Below, piece after piece: positions 1 through 5,898 of a stretch of DNA of 6,116 nucleotides; the stretch's first letter is position 1, and each line of letters starts with the position of its first letter. Where the stretch lies: assembly GCA_016875515.1 (NCBI GenBank), contig VGRA01000172.1:1-6116 (forward strand), written 5' to 3'. The position numbers and the translations under genes are program-made. The notes beneath the pieces were generated by a model. It had not been told where the DNA came from. It saw only the letters and a list, made by a program, of their open reading frames with translations, and did not search any database. Origin of the DNA: Deltaproteobacteria bacterium (lineage in GTDB: Bacteria > Myxococcota > Myxococcia > Myxococcales > Myxococcaceae).

Positions 1-533
1 TAGAGCAGCAGCAGGAACGTCGTGGCGGTGTGGCCGGAGAAGAAGAGATCCTTGGTCAGGTAGACGTGCGCCGCGCCCCGGCCGAACACGCCCACCGGCG
101 AGGCTACCTCCAGGAACGCGGCCCAGCGCGTGGCGGGGTCCATGCCCGCGTTGACGTCCGGCCCCCGCACCGGCCCCAACCCGGTGGCCAGGATGCAGGC
201 CCCGCGCAGCAGGGCCAGCCCCCCCGCCGTCACCATGTACCGGACGAAGCGCGGCGCGTCCTCCCAGAGCAGCCCGAGCGCCACCGGGACATAGGCCAGC
301 AGCCACGCCACGTAGTTGACCCGGTCCACCCACGGCACGTACGGCACCGCGTCCACGACCGCGTCGGGCAGGTGCGGGGCGGGCCGGGACTCGGCCAGCA
401 GCGCCATCCACGTCATGGCGAGGAAGCACGCCCAACGGAACAGCAGGCTGCCCGCCGCCGCCGCGCCGTGCGCCCGGATGCCGGCCCAGCCCCGCGTGGA
501 CGCGCCACCCGGGTGAAGCGACAGCGCGTCCAC
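1..533 (-). CDS. PAP2-related membrane enzyme, sphingomyelin-synthase-like (partial, C-terminus off window)
   Basis: The 177 visible codons read as an integral membrane protein. Hydrophobic segments lie at about residues 25-47, 73-90 and 97-118, and another starts near 163. Residues 162-169 read DLFFSGHT, which matches the catalytic-histidine motif of the PAP2_C/sphingomyelin synthase group (family normally [D]xx[YF]SGHT); His168 would be the first catalytic histidine. Upstream, PHLPD at 53-57 and LLRGACILATGLGPVRG at 108-124 resemble the family's first two conserved motifs. The second His-Asp motif must lie beyond the window edge. Family members transfer a phospho-headgroup between lipids or hydrolyse lipid phosphates at the membrane; the substrate here is unknown. 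The GTG at 533 is chosen because it falls 16 bases after the cytochrome gene's stop and has a GGGGG tract 12 bases upstream; that spacing is loose, so a later start is possible. Its position suggests co-transcription with the cytochrome gene. Confidence 0.82.
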   Translation of the reverse strand, partial: MDALSLHPGGASTRGWAGIRAHGAAAAGSLLFRWACFLAMTWMALLAESRPAPHLPDAVVDAVPYVPWVDRVNYVAWLLAYVPVALGLLWEDAPRFVRYMVTAGGLALLRGACILATGLGPVRGPDVNAGMDPATRWAAFLEVASPVGVFGRGAAHVYLTKDLFFSGHTATTFLLLL

Positions 534-549
534 GGGCTTGGCCGGCCCC

Positions 550-2511
550 CTACAGCGCCTGCAGGTACTCGACGAGGTCGTCCACCTCGGCGGAGGTCAG
601 CTGCGCGGTGGCACCGTGCTGGTCAGACTGCTTGCCCCGCAGGATGCGCTCCTTGAGCGTGGCCACGCTGCCGTCGTGGAGGTACGGCGCGGAGCGGCCC
701 AGGCCCAGGAGCGAGGGGGTGTTCAGCCCCTGGTTCAAGCGGTTGAGATCATCCACCACGGCGCCGCTGTTCACGAGCGTGCCCACGTCCGCCATGCGCT
801 CGTTGGTGAGGGCCTCGCCGCCGTGGCAGGTGTTGCAGCCCGCCTTGTTGAACACCGCCTCGCCGCGCGCCTGCGCCGCCGTGGGCGCCGCGCCGCGGAA
901 CGGGTTGTCCGGGGTGGCCATGCTGTCAATGAAGGCGAGCAGCTGCCGCTCCCCCTCCGGCCCGGGGCCGCTGCCGCCCATCCGCTTGCCAATGGTGTGC
1001 GAGGCGAACGCGGTGAAGTCCGGGAACTCGCCGGCCCAGTGGTACGGGGCGGTGAGGGACAGCTTGCGCCCGGCCAGCATGGGGGTCTGCCGCGGCCCCT
1101 CGGTGAAGTTCCAGGTGTGGCCGTCCTCGCGGCCGTCCACGTGGCAGGTGGCGCAGCTGATGCCCACCGCGTTCATCCGCGGATCCCGCGCAGAGAAGAA
1201 CAGCTTGCGGCCGCGCACCGCGTCTGCCGGCAGGGTGTCCCCCGTCAAGGTGATGGGCTGCCCGGGCACGAGGACCTGCGCGCTGCCCGAGCCCTGCGCT
1301 TCGATGGCGAGCAGCTGGTGGTCCAGCGCCGAGTAGACCCACGCCGTCTTGCCGTCACGCGAGATGGCGATGCCGGTGGGACCTGCCGGCACCGGCACGG
1401 ACTGGGTGACGTTGCCGCCGAGGACGCCGCTCGCGCGCGCGAAGGCCGGTACCACCGTGACCGTGTCGCTCTCGCGGTTGGCGGAGAAGATCCACTGGCC
1501 GGTGGCGTCCACCGCGAGCGCGGTGGGCCCCTGGGGCGCCAGGGCGGGATCGGCCAGGATGCTGGGAGGGAAGTCCGCGTCCGTCACGCAGCTCCCCGCG
1601 GGGTCCACCTTCGGGTCCATGTCCGAGCCGGACGCCTCCAGCGTCACCAGCCCGGGGTTGGCAATGGATCCGCCCCCGGTGCAGCCACCGCCGCTGCCAC
1701 CGTAGCCCGGGCTGCCGCCGGAGTTGCCGTCCCCGTCCAGCACCTGGTCCGAGGCCCACACCACCGGCGCGTAGGCGCGCTGCCCATCCGGAGAGGCCAC
1801 CACGTCCAGCATGTTGCGCGCCTGCACCGTGGACACGCCCCCCATGCCCGGCAGGGGGCTGGCGCCCGCGGGGGCGTCGAAGCCTCCGCCGGCGGGGGTG
1901 TTGGCCAGCTCCGAGAGGTTCCCCACCGTCTTCACCACCTCGTGCGTGGACAGGTTGACGCGCACCAGGCGCCCCTTGCGGCTGAGCGCCACCACCGCCT
2001 CATCGTTGCGCACCACCGCCACGCCGCGCGGCTCGTCCCCCACCTTCACTTCCCACTTGAGCGCCAGCGACTGGGCGTCAAAGGCCATCAGGGAACCGGA
2101 CTCCACCGAGTCCAGCGCGGCGGCGTTCACCACGAGCAGCGTCTTGCCTCCGTCCGCCAGGGCAAGCCCCACCGGCTCCACGCCCACGGGCAGGGTGGCG
2201 GACGGGCCCTCCCAGCTGCCACGGGTGATCACGGACACGGAGCGGCTGCCGCGGTTGGCCACGTAGACGGTGTCGTTGGGCGCCACGAGCACGCGCTCGG
2301 GCTGGGCCCCCACCTTGAGCTCCGCCACTTTGGTGCGCGCCTTCGCGTCCACCACCGTGAGGGTGCCATTGTCGGCGTCCGCGGCGTACACGAGCGCGTC
2401 GTCCCGGGAGAGGGCCACCGAGCCGGAGCTGTTCACGTAGTTCGCGGACGGCGAGGGGGTACAGGCGACGAAGAGCAGAGCGGCGGCGAGCAACGGGTGG
2501 ACGACGCGCAC
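550..2511 (-). CDS. Lipoprotein with YncE-like beta-propeller fused to di-haem cytochrome c (peroxidase/MauG-like) domain
   Basis: A 653-residue protein. The first 17 residues look like a lipoprotein signal peptide ending LFVAC, giving predicted lipidation at Cys17, although Phe at -3 is not the ideal lipobox residue. Residues about 25-410 show repeated strands of the type SRDDALVYAADADNGTLTVVD and GPTALAVDATGQWIFSANRESDTVTVV, typical of YncE/seven-bladed propellers. A glycine-rich insert at about 260-315 contains Cys277 and Cys308. From about 425 to the end is a cytochrome domain with two haem-binding CxxCH motifs, CATCH (453-457) and CNTCH (559-563). The tail NTPSLLGLGRSAPYLHDGS (597-615) is typical of di-haem cytochrome c peroxidase/MauG relatives. 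It should act in the periplasm or at the outer membrane in electron transfer or peroxide/oxidative chemistry; the substrate is not evident. The GTG start is supported by a GGAGG at 2522-2526. It sits 51 bases after the phosphatase gene and 16 before the PAP2-related gene. Confidence 0.9.
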   Translation of the reverse strand: MRVVHPLLAAALLFVACTPSPSANYVNSSGSVALSRDDALVYAADADNGTLTVVDAKARTKVAELKVGAQPERVLVAPNDTVYVANRGSRSVSVITRGSWEGPSATLPVGVEPVGLALADGGKTLLVVNAAALDSVESGSLMAFDAQSLALKWEVKVGDEPRGVAVVRNDEAVVALSRKGRLVRVNLSTHEVVKTVGNLSELANTPAGGGFDAPAGASPLPGMGGVSTVQARNMLDVVASPDGQRAYAPVVWASDQVLDGDGNSGGSPGYGGSGGGCTGGGSIANPGLVTLEASGSDMDPKVDPAGSCVTDADFPPSILADPALAPQGPTALAVDATGQWIFSANRESDTVTVVPAFARASGVLGGNVTQSVPVPAGPTGIAISRDGKTAWVYSALDHQLLAIEAQGSGSAQVLVPGQPITLTGDTLPADAVRGRKLFFSARDPRMNAVGISCATCHVDGREDGHTWNFTEGPRQTPMLAGRKLSLTAPYHWAGEFPDFTAFASHTIGKRMGGSGPGPEGERQLLAFIDSMATPDNPFRGAAPTAAQARGEAVFNKAGCNTCHGGEALTNERMADVGTLVNSGAVVDDLNRLNQGLNTPSLLGLGRSAPYLHDGSVATLKERILRGKQSDQHGATAQLTSAEVDDLVEYLQAL

Positions 2512-2521
2512 GTGGGTAGAC

Positions 2522-2526
2522 CCTCC
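2522..2526 (-). promoter_or_regulatory. Shine-Dalgarno for the propeller-cytochrome gene
   Basis: The minus strand reads GGAGG here, 10 bases before the GTG at 2511. It is the strongest ribosome-binding sequence noticed in the window and decides the GTG start, because the protein encoded from there begins directly with a lipoprotein signal peptide. Confidence 0.7.
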
Positions 2527-2562
2527 TGACAGCGGCGGTAAAGGCCCTTGGCTGGCTGCAGG

Positions 2563-3207
2563 CTAGCCCACCAGGCAGAGGATGTCTTCCGGCCGGGAGA
2601 CCCGGTGGCGCGCCCCTGAACCTTCCAACTCCTCCGGGCGGAACCCCCAGCCCACCCCCACCGGCACCATCCCGGCCCGGCAGGCGGTCTCCATGTCTAT
2701 CCCGGTGTCCCCCACGAACAGGCACTCGGCCGGCGCGCGCCCGAGCAGCGAGGCCACCTCCAGCGCGGACTGGGGATCCGGCTTGCGCGGGACACCGGGC
2801 CTGTCCCCGAAGACGGGGGCCAGCTGGAACCGCCCGAACAGCACCTCCACCATCCGGACCGTGGCTGCGTGGGGCTTGTTGGACAGCACCGCCACCGGGT
2901 GGCCCCGTGCCAGGAGCCCCTCCAGCAGCGGCTCCACCCCCGGAAAGGGCCGGCTGCGCCGGAACATCTCCTCCGCGTACACCTGCCGGTAGGTGGAGAG
3001 CACCTCTGCCGCGGACAGGGGGCTGCCCGCTCCCAGCGCCCGGGTGATGAGGTTCTCCGCCCCGGCCCCCACGAAGTCCCGGTAGGCGGCGAGCGGGTGC
3101 GGCGCGGCCCCGTGGTGGACGAGCGTCCGGTTCACCGCGGCGGCAATGTCCTCCACCGTGTCGGCGAGCGTCCCGTCCAGGTCGAAGATGAACGCGTGGG
3201 TCGGCAT
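2563..3207 (-). CDS. HAD-superfamily hydrolase, phosphoglycolate phosphatase-like (HAD-IA)
   Basis: A 214-residue cytoplasmic phosphatase with all four HAD motifs. Motif I is FDLDGT, with nucleophile Asp9 and general acid/base Asp11. Motif II is Ser109 in VLSNKPH. Motif III is Lys142 in RKPDP. Motif IV is GDTGIDM, with Asp167 and Asp171 for magnesium. The helical segment at about 17-85, between motifs I and II, is the usual C1 cap, and the length fits the Gph/PpaX group. Such enzymes remove phosphate from phosphoglycolate, pyrophosphate or other small phosphoesters; the substrate cannot be read from the sequence. The ATG at 3207 is preferred over a GTG at 3249 because the nucleophile motif then begins at residue 6, as in the family, whereas the longer form adds 14 residues with no homology-like character. 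The ribosome-binding site is weak (AGAAAG). It is first in the minus-strand run and divergent from the VWA gene. Confidence 0.92.
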   Translation of the reverse strand: MPTHAFIFDLDGTLADTVEDIAAAVNRTLVHHGAAPHPLAAYRDFVGAGAENLITRALGAGSPLSAAEVLSTYRQVYAEEMFRRSRPFPGVEPLLEGLLARGHPVAVLSNKPHAATVRMVEVLFGRFQLAPVFGDRPGVPRKPDPQSALEVASLLGRAPAECLFVGDTGIDMETACRAGMVPVGVGWGFRPEELEGSGARHRVSRPEDILCLVG

Positions 3208-3290
3208 GCACCGCTTTCTAACCGGCAACGCGCAGGTGACAGCACGCAACCATCCGTTGAAACGGGCGAGAATGTAGGCATAAGGCCCAT
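3208..3290. other. Divergent intergenic region between phosphatase and VWA genes
   Basis: These 83 bases must hold the promoters of both flanking genes unless either is transcribed from inside the other. They are visibly less GC-rich than the coding DNA around them. A sigma70-like promoter candidate is seen on the plus strand (listed separately). On the minus strand I found no convincing -35/-10 pair for the phosphatase gene. Confidence 0.6.
3257..3284 (+). promoter_or_regulatory. Candidate sigma70-like promoter for the VWA gene
   Basis: TTGAAA at 3257-3262 could serve as the -35 box (5 of 6 to TTGACA). CATAAG at 3279-3284 could be the -10 box (4 of 6 to TATAAT), with a 16-base spacer. The -35 lies inside a small dyad, CCGTT-GA-AACGG (3254-3265), which could be an operator or chance. 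Transcription would begin about 7 bases after the -10, almost on the GTG at 3291. That would leave little or no leader, so either the message is leaderless, translation starts at the ATG at 3300, or this promoter call is wrong. Confidence 0.3.
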
Positions 3291-5138
3291 GTGAACCCCA
3301 TGCGTACCCTGCTCGCTGCCCTGACGTTGACGCTCCTCGCGGCCCCCGCCCGCGCCGAACGTTGCCCCGCCGATCTCCCCATCCTGTTCGTGGTCCAGGA
3401 CAAGAGCGGGTCCATGAATTTCGTGCCGGATCCCAACGTCCCCACGGATCCCACCAAGTGGGCCACCGCGAGCGCGCTGGTCCCCCAGCTGGCCACCCAG
3501 TTCGCCAACCGGTTCCGCTTCGGCGTCCACATGTACCCGGGGGCCACCACGCAGTTCAATTGCACGGTGGGCGGCACGGTGAGCCCGGTGGGGGCCACGC
3601 CCGCCCAGGTGGCCACGGCGTACTCCACCCGGAACGCGGGCGGCGGCACCCCCACGGCCGTCAGCCTGGACGAGGCGCGCGCCTACCTGGGTTCGCTCAA
3701 TGATCTCGAGCCCAAGTACGTGCTCCTCATCACCGACGGGCTGCCCAACTGCAACCTCGGGCTGGACCCGGCCACCTGCAGCGCCACCACCCCGGGCTGC
3801 AGCAACAACAGCTGCGGGCTGGGGGCCAAGGACTGCCTGGACGACGCGGGCACCCGCGCCGCCGCCGCCGCGCTGCTGGCCCAGGGCGTCAAGGTGTACG
3901 TGGTGGGCTTCGGCACCTCGGTGACCAACGCCAACCAGAAGGCGGTGCTGGACGGCATTGCGCAGTCCGGCGGGACCGGCAGCGCCTACGTGGCCAACAA
4001 CCAGGCGGACCTGGCCACCTCGCTGAACGCCATTGGCTACAACGCGGCCACCTGCTGCAAGGACGCCTGCACCGCCGGGGCGAAGCTGTGCACCACGGAC
4101 GGCAAGCTCCAGTCCTGCGAGCTGGACACGGCGCTCGGCTGCACGACGTGGAAGGTGAACCCCTGCCCCGCCCAGTCCTCCTGCCAGAACGGCACCTGCG
4201 TCTCCTGCACCAACGCGTGCACGGCGGGGGCCAAGCGCTGCCAGGCCGGGATGGCCCAGTCCTGTGACGTGGGGGCGAACGGCTGCACCGCCTGGGGCGC
4301 TCCCCAGGCGTGCGCGCAGGGACAGGCCTGCAACGCCGGCACCTGCGGCTCGTGCGAGGCCTGCACCGAGGGCGAGCGCCGCTGCTCGGAGAATGCCACG
4401 CAGATCTGCACGCGCAACGCCACCACCGGCTGTACCGCGTGGGTCACCTCCAACTGCGCCCAGGGCACCTCCTGTGACAACGGCCGCTGCGCCAGCTGCA
4501 GCAGCACCTGCACCGCCGGCATCACCCGGTGCAGCGGCAGCAGCATCGAGACGTGCGAGGCGGACGCGCAGGGCTGCACCTCCTGGGCGCTGTCTGCCAC
4601 CTGCAGCGGGGCGTGCAACAACGGCCGCTGCGGGGCCTGCAGCAACCCCTGCACCACGGGCGAGCAGCGCTGCAACGGCGGGACCGTGGAGACGTGCGAG
4701 CCCAACAGCGCCGGGTGCGGCGAGTGGCGCACCACGGACACCTGCGGCGCGGGCCAGGCCTGCGTTGCCGGCGCGTGCGCCGCCTGCCCCGCCACCTGCG
4801 AGGTGGGGGCGGTGCGCTGCGGCAACGGCGTGGCGGAGGAGTGCGCGGTGGGCCCCACCGGCTGCCCGTCCTGGCGCACCACCAGCGCCTGCGCAGATGG
4901 CTCGTCCTGCGCGGGTGGCGAGTGCCGCGTGCCCTGCACCGGCGAGGAGGCCAGCGTGTGCGGCCCGGACGCCACGTGCCAGCAGTTCGAGGAGGGCTAC
5001 TACTGCGTGCCCAACCGGGCGCTCGGTGACGCGCCGAAGGTGAAGTCCGGCTGCGGGTGCGCCGGCACGGACGGCGGGGCGCTCGCCTCGCTCGCCCTGC
5101 TCGCGCTGGCCCAGCTGGCCGGCCGTCGCAAGCGGTAG
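3291..5138 (+). CDS. Secreted VWA-domain protein with six Cys-rich repeats and MYXO-CTERM surface-sorting tail
   Basis: A 615-residue surface protein with about 62 cysteines. A Sec signal peptide at 1-22 ends APARA. A von Willebrand factor A domain spans about 28-250 with an intact metal-ion-dependent adhesion site: DKSGS (Asp37, Ser39, Ser41), Thr120 in GGGTPT, and Asp149 in LLITDG. Just after that aspartate is an unusual loop with Cys154, 163, 170, 175 and 182. Residues 256-548 are six tandem units of 47-50 residues, each with an invariant C-x2-W. A short Cys-rich segment (549-572) follows. The end is MYXO-CTERM: Cys588-Gly-Cys590, a hydrophobic stretch at about 596-611, then RRKR. Such tails are thought to be processed by a myxosortase and to leave the protein on the cell surface. 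The expected role is metal-dependent binding of a protein or surface ligand; the partner is unknown. GTG at 3291 has TAAGG five bases upstream; the in-frame ATG at 3300 is an alternative and gives the same mature protein. Confidence 0.9.
   Translation: MNPMRTLLAALTLTLLAAPARAERCPADLPILFVVQDKSGSMNFVPDPNVPTDPTKWATASALVPQLATQFANRFRFGVHMYPGATTQFNCTVGGTVSPVGATPAQVATAYSTRNAGGGTPTAVSLDEARAYLGSLNDLEPKYVLLITDGLPNCNLGLDPATCSATTPGCSNNSCGLGAKDCLDDAGTRAAAAALLAQGVKVYVVGFGTSVTNANQKAVLDGIAQSGGTGSAYVANNQADLATSLNAIGYNAATCCKDACTAGAKLCTTDGKLQSCELDTALGCTTWKVNPCPAQSSCQNGTCVSCTNACTAGAKRCQAGMAQSCDVGANGCTAWGAPQACAQGQACNAGTCGSCEACTEGERRCSENATQICTRNATTGCTAWVTSNCAQGTSCDNGRCASCSSTCTAGITRCSGSSIETCEADAQGCTSWALSATCSGACNNGRCGACSNPCTTGEQRCNGGTVETCEPNSAGCGEWRTTDTCGAGQACVAGACAACPATCEVGAVRCGNGVAEECAVGPTGCPSWRTTSACADGSSCAGGECRVPCTGEEASVCGPDATCQQFEEGYYCVPNRALGDAPKVKSGCGCAGTDGGALASLALLALAQLAGRRKR
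4056..4934 (+). repeat. Six tandem ~48-residue eight-cysteine repeats inside the VWA protein
   Basis: The units begin at residues 256, 306, 355, 403, 450 and 499 (DNA 4056, 4206, 4353, 4497, 4638 and 4785). The approximate pattern is C-x2/3-C-x6-C-x7/8-C-x6/7-C-x2-W-x4/5-C-x5-C-x4-C-x2. Phrases such as TAGAKRC, ETC, GCTxW and NGRC recur. Trp287, 335, 384, 432, 479 and 528 all sit three residues after a Cys. Unit 4 is two residues shorter between its sixth and seventh cysteines (Cys438-x3-Cys442 instead of x5). The repeats are conserved as protein rather than as identical DNA, so they look like an old duplication under selection for disulfide bonding. I do not recognise a named domain. Confidence 0.85.
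5052..5135 (+). other. MYXO-CTERM sorting signal of the VWA protein
   Basis: Residues 588-615 have the three parts of this signal: a Cys-Gly-Cys start, a hydrophobic helix of about 15 residues rich in Ala and Leu, and a terminal arginine-rich cluster (RRKR). Known members are believed to be cut and anchored by a CPBP-type intramembrane protease (myxosortase) encoded elsewhere. This feature carries most of the weight for assigning the window to Myxococcota. Confidence 0.88.
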
Positions 5139-5151
5139 GGCGGGCAGCCGC

Positions 5152-5898
5152 GTGGGACTCTTCTCCGGGTGCCTGCAGGCGGACGCACGGGACGCGTCTG
5201 CCTACGCGCGGCTGATGGGCGGCCAGCGGGCGCAGCTGCTGCTGACCGATCCGCCCTATTGCCTGCTCACCCGCCGCCGAAAGGGCGGGGACCTGCGGGA
5301 TCCGCGCGCGCACAAGAAGATTGATCACGAGGCAGTGGTCCGCTTCGAGTCGGTCCGCGACTACCGCGCCTTCACCGCGGAGTGGCTGCCGCACGCGCTC
5401 GCCCAGCTGGCCCCGGAGGCGCCGGCCGTCCTCTGGACCAACCTGCTGGGGCGCGGCCCGCTGCTGGAGGTGGCCGCGTCCTGCGGCTACGCCCACCACG
5501 CCGGGGACTTCACCTGGGCCAAGCGCACCACGGACAAGAACGCCAACGAGCACCTGCTGCGCGTCTACGAGGTGGCGCTGGTGCTCACCCGCGCGCCGTT
5601 GCCGCCCCTGGCCCCGGCGGATCCCCCCCGCTGCTGGAGCTCGGTGACGGCCTACGAGGAGGGGGAGGCAGAGGCCACCGGCCACCACCCGCACCACAAG
5701 CCCTTCGGGGCGCTGGAGGCCCTGGTTCGGCAGTACTCCCGGCCCGGGGCCGTGGTGTTGGACGTCTTTGCAGGCTCCGGCAGCATCCCGGCCGCGGCGC
5801 AACGGCTGGGGCGCACGCCCGCGTGCATGGAGCTCCGGCCCGAGTGGGCCCGCGCCGTGACGGCGCGGCTGCACCGGGGCGCCCGTCAGCCCCGGTAG
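5152..5898 (+). CDS. Site-specific DNA methyltransferase, beta-type amino (N4-cytosine/N6-adenine) class
   Basis: A 248-residue protein with permuted motif order: catalytic motif IV first, S-adenosylmethionine-binding motif I last, as in the beta class. Motif IV is TDPPY (Asp33-Pro34-Pro35-Tyr36). HHKPFGALEALVRQYSRPG (181-199) fits motif X, VLDVFAGSGS (202-211) is motif I, and Glu227 in MELRPEW is the motif II acidic residue. It would methylate the exocyclic amino group of adenine or cytosine in a specific DNA sequence; the target cannot be read off. The GTG start at 5152 places motif IV where relatives have it and follows GGGCGGG by 7 bases. It lies 13 bases after the VWA gene, so it may be read through from there, although the functions look unrelated. 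No restriction endonuclease is encoded in the window, so an orphan regulatory or protective methylase is possible. Confidence 0.9.
   Translation: MGLFSGCLQADARDASAYARLMGGQRAQLLLTDPPYCLLTRRRKGGDLRDPRAHKKIDHEAVVRFESVRDYRAFTAEWLPHALAQLAPEAPAVLWTNLLGRGPLLEVAASCGYAHHAGDFTWAKRTTDKNANEHLLRVYEVALVLTRAPLPPLAPADPPRCWSSVTAYEEGEAEATGHHPHHKPFGALEALVRQYSRPGAVVLDVFAGSGSIPAAAQRLGRTPACMELRPEWARAVTARLHRGARQPR
5873..5897. terminator. GC-rich inverted repeat at convergent gene ends (possible terminator)
   Basis: ACCGGGG (5873-5879) pairs perfectly with CCCCGGT (5891-5897) around an 11-base loop, exactly where the methyltransferase and TSUP genes converge. There is no T-run on either side, so it would be at best a weak or non-canonical bidirectional terminator. 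In DNA this GC-rich it could also be chance. Confidence 0.25.

Noticed and set aside
30..656. A 208-codon plus-strand frame over the left edge
   Set aside because: The product is Arg/Pro/His-rich with no domain, while the opposite strand encodes a PAP2-related protein with its catalytic motif.
538..2529. A 663-codon plus-strand open frame lying wholly opposite the propeller-cytochrome gene
   Set aside because: Its product is rich in Arg, His, Gly, Ala and Val with no domain, and it mirrors the true gene's codon pattern. The minus-strand gene has a signal peptide, two haem motifs and a ribosome-binding site, so the antisense frame is a GC-content artefact.
2512..2562. A possible terminator or promoter between the phosphatase and cytochrome genes
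   Set aside because: Only a ribosome-binding site stands out. No stem with a T-run and no -35/-10 pair convincing enough to list.
3208..3249. An upstream GTG that would extend the phosphatase by 14 residues
   Set aside because: The extension has no family character and would displace the HAD nucleophile from its usual position near the N-terminus; the ATG at 3207 fits better.
4037..4975. A 312-codon minus-strand frame opposite the Cys repeats, with repeated HxxVQP-like phrases
   Set aside because: The apparent repeats are the reverse complement of the Cys-repeat codons, so they are only a reflection of the coding strand.
4522..5874. A 450-codon minus-strand open frame across the VWA and methyltransferase genes
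   Set aside because: It spans two well-supported plus-strand genes and turns into Arg/Pro-rich low-complexity sequence; no recognisable motif.
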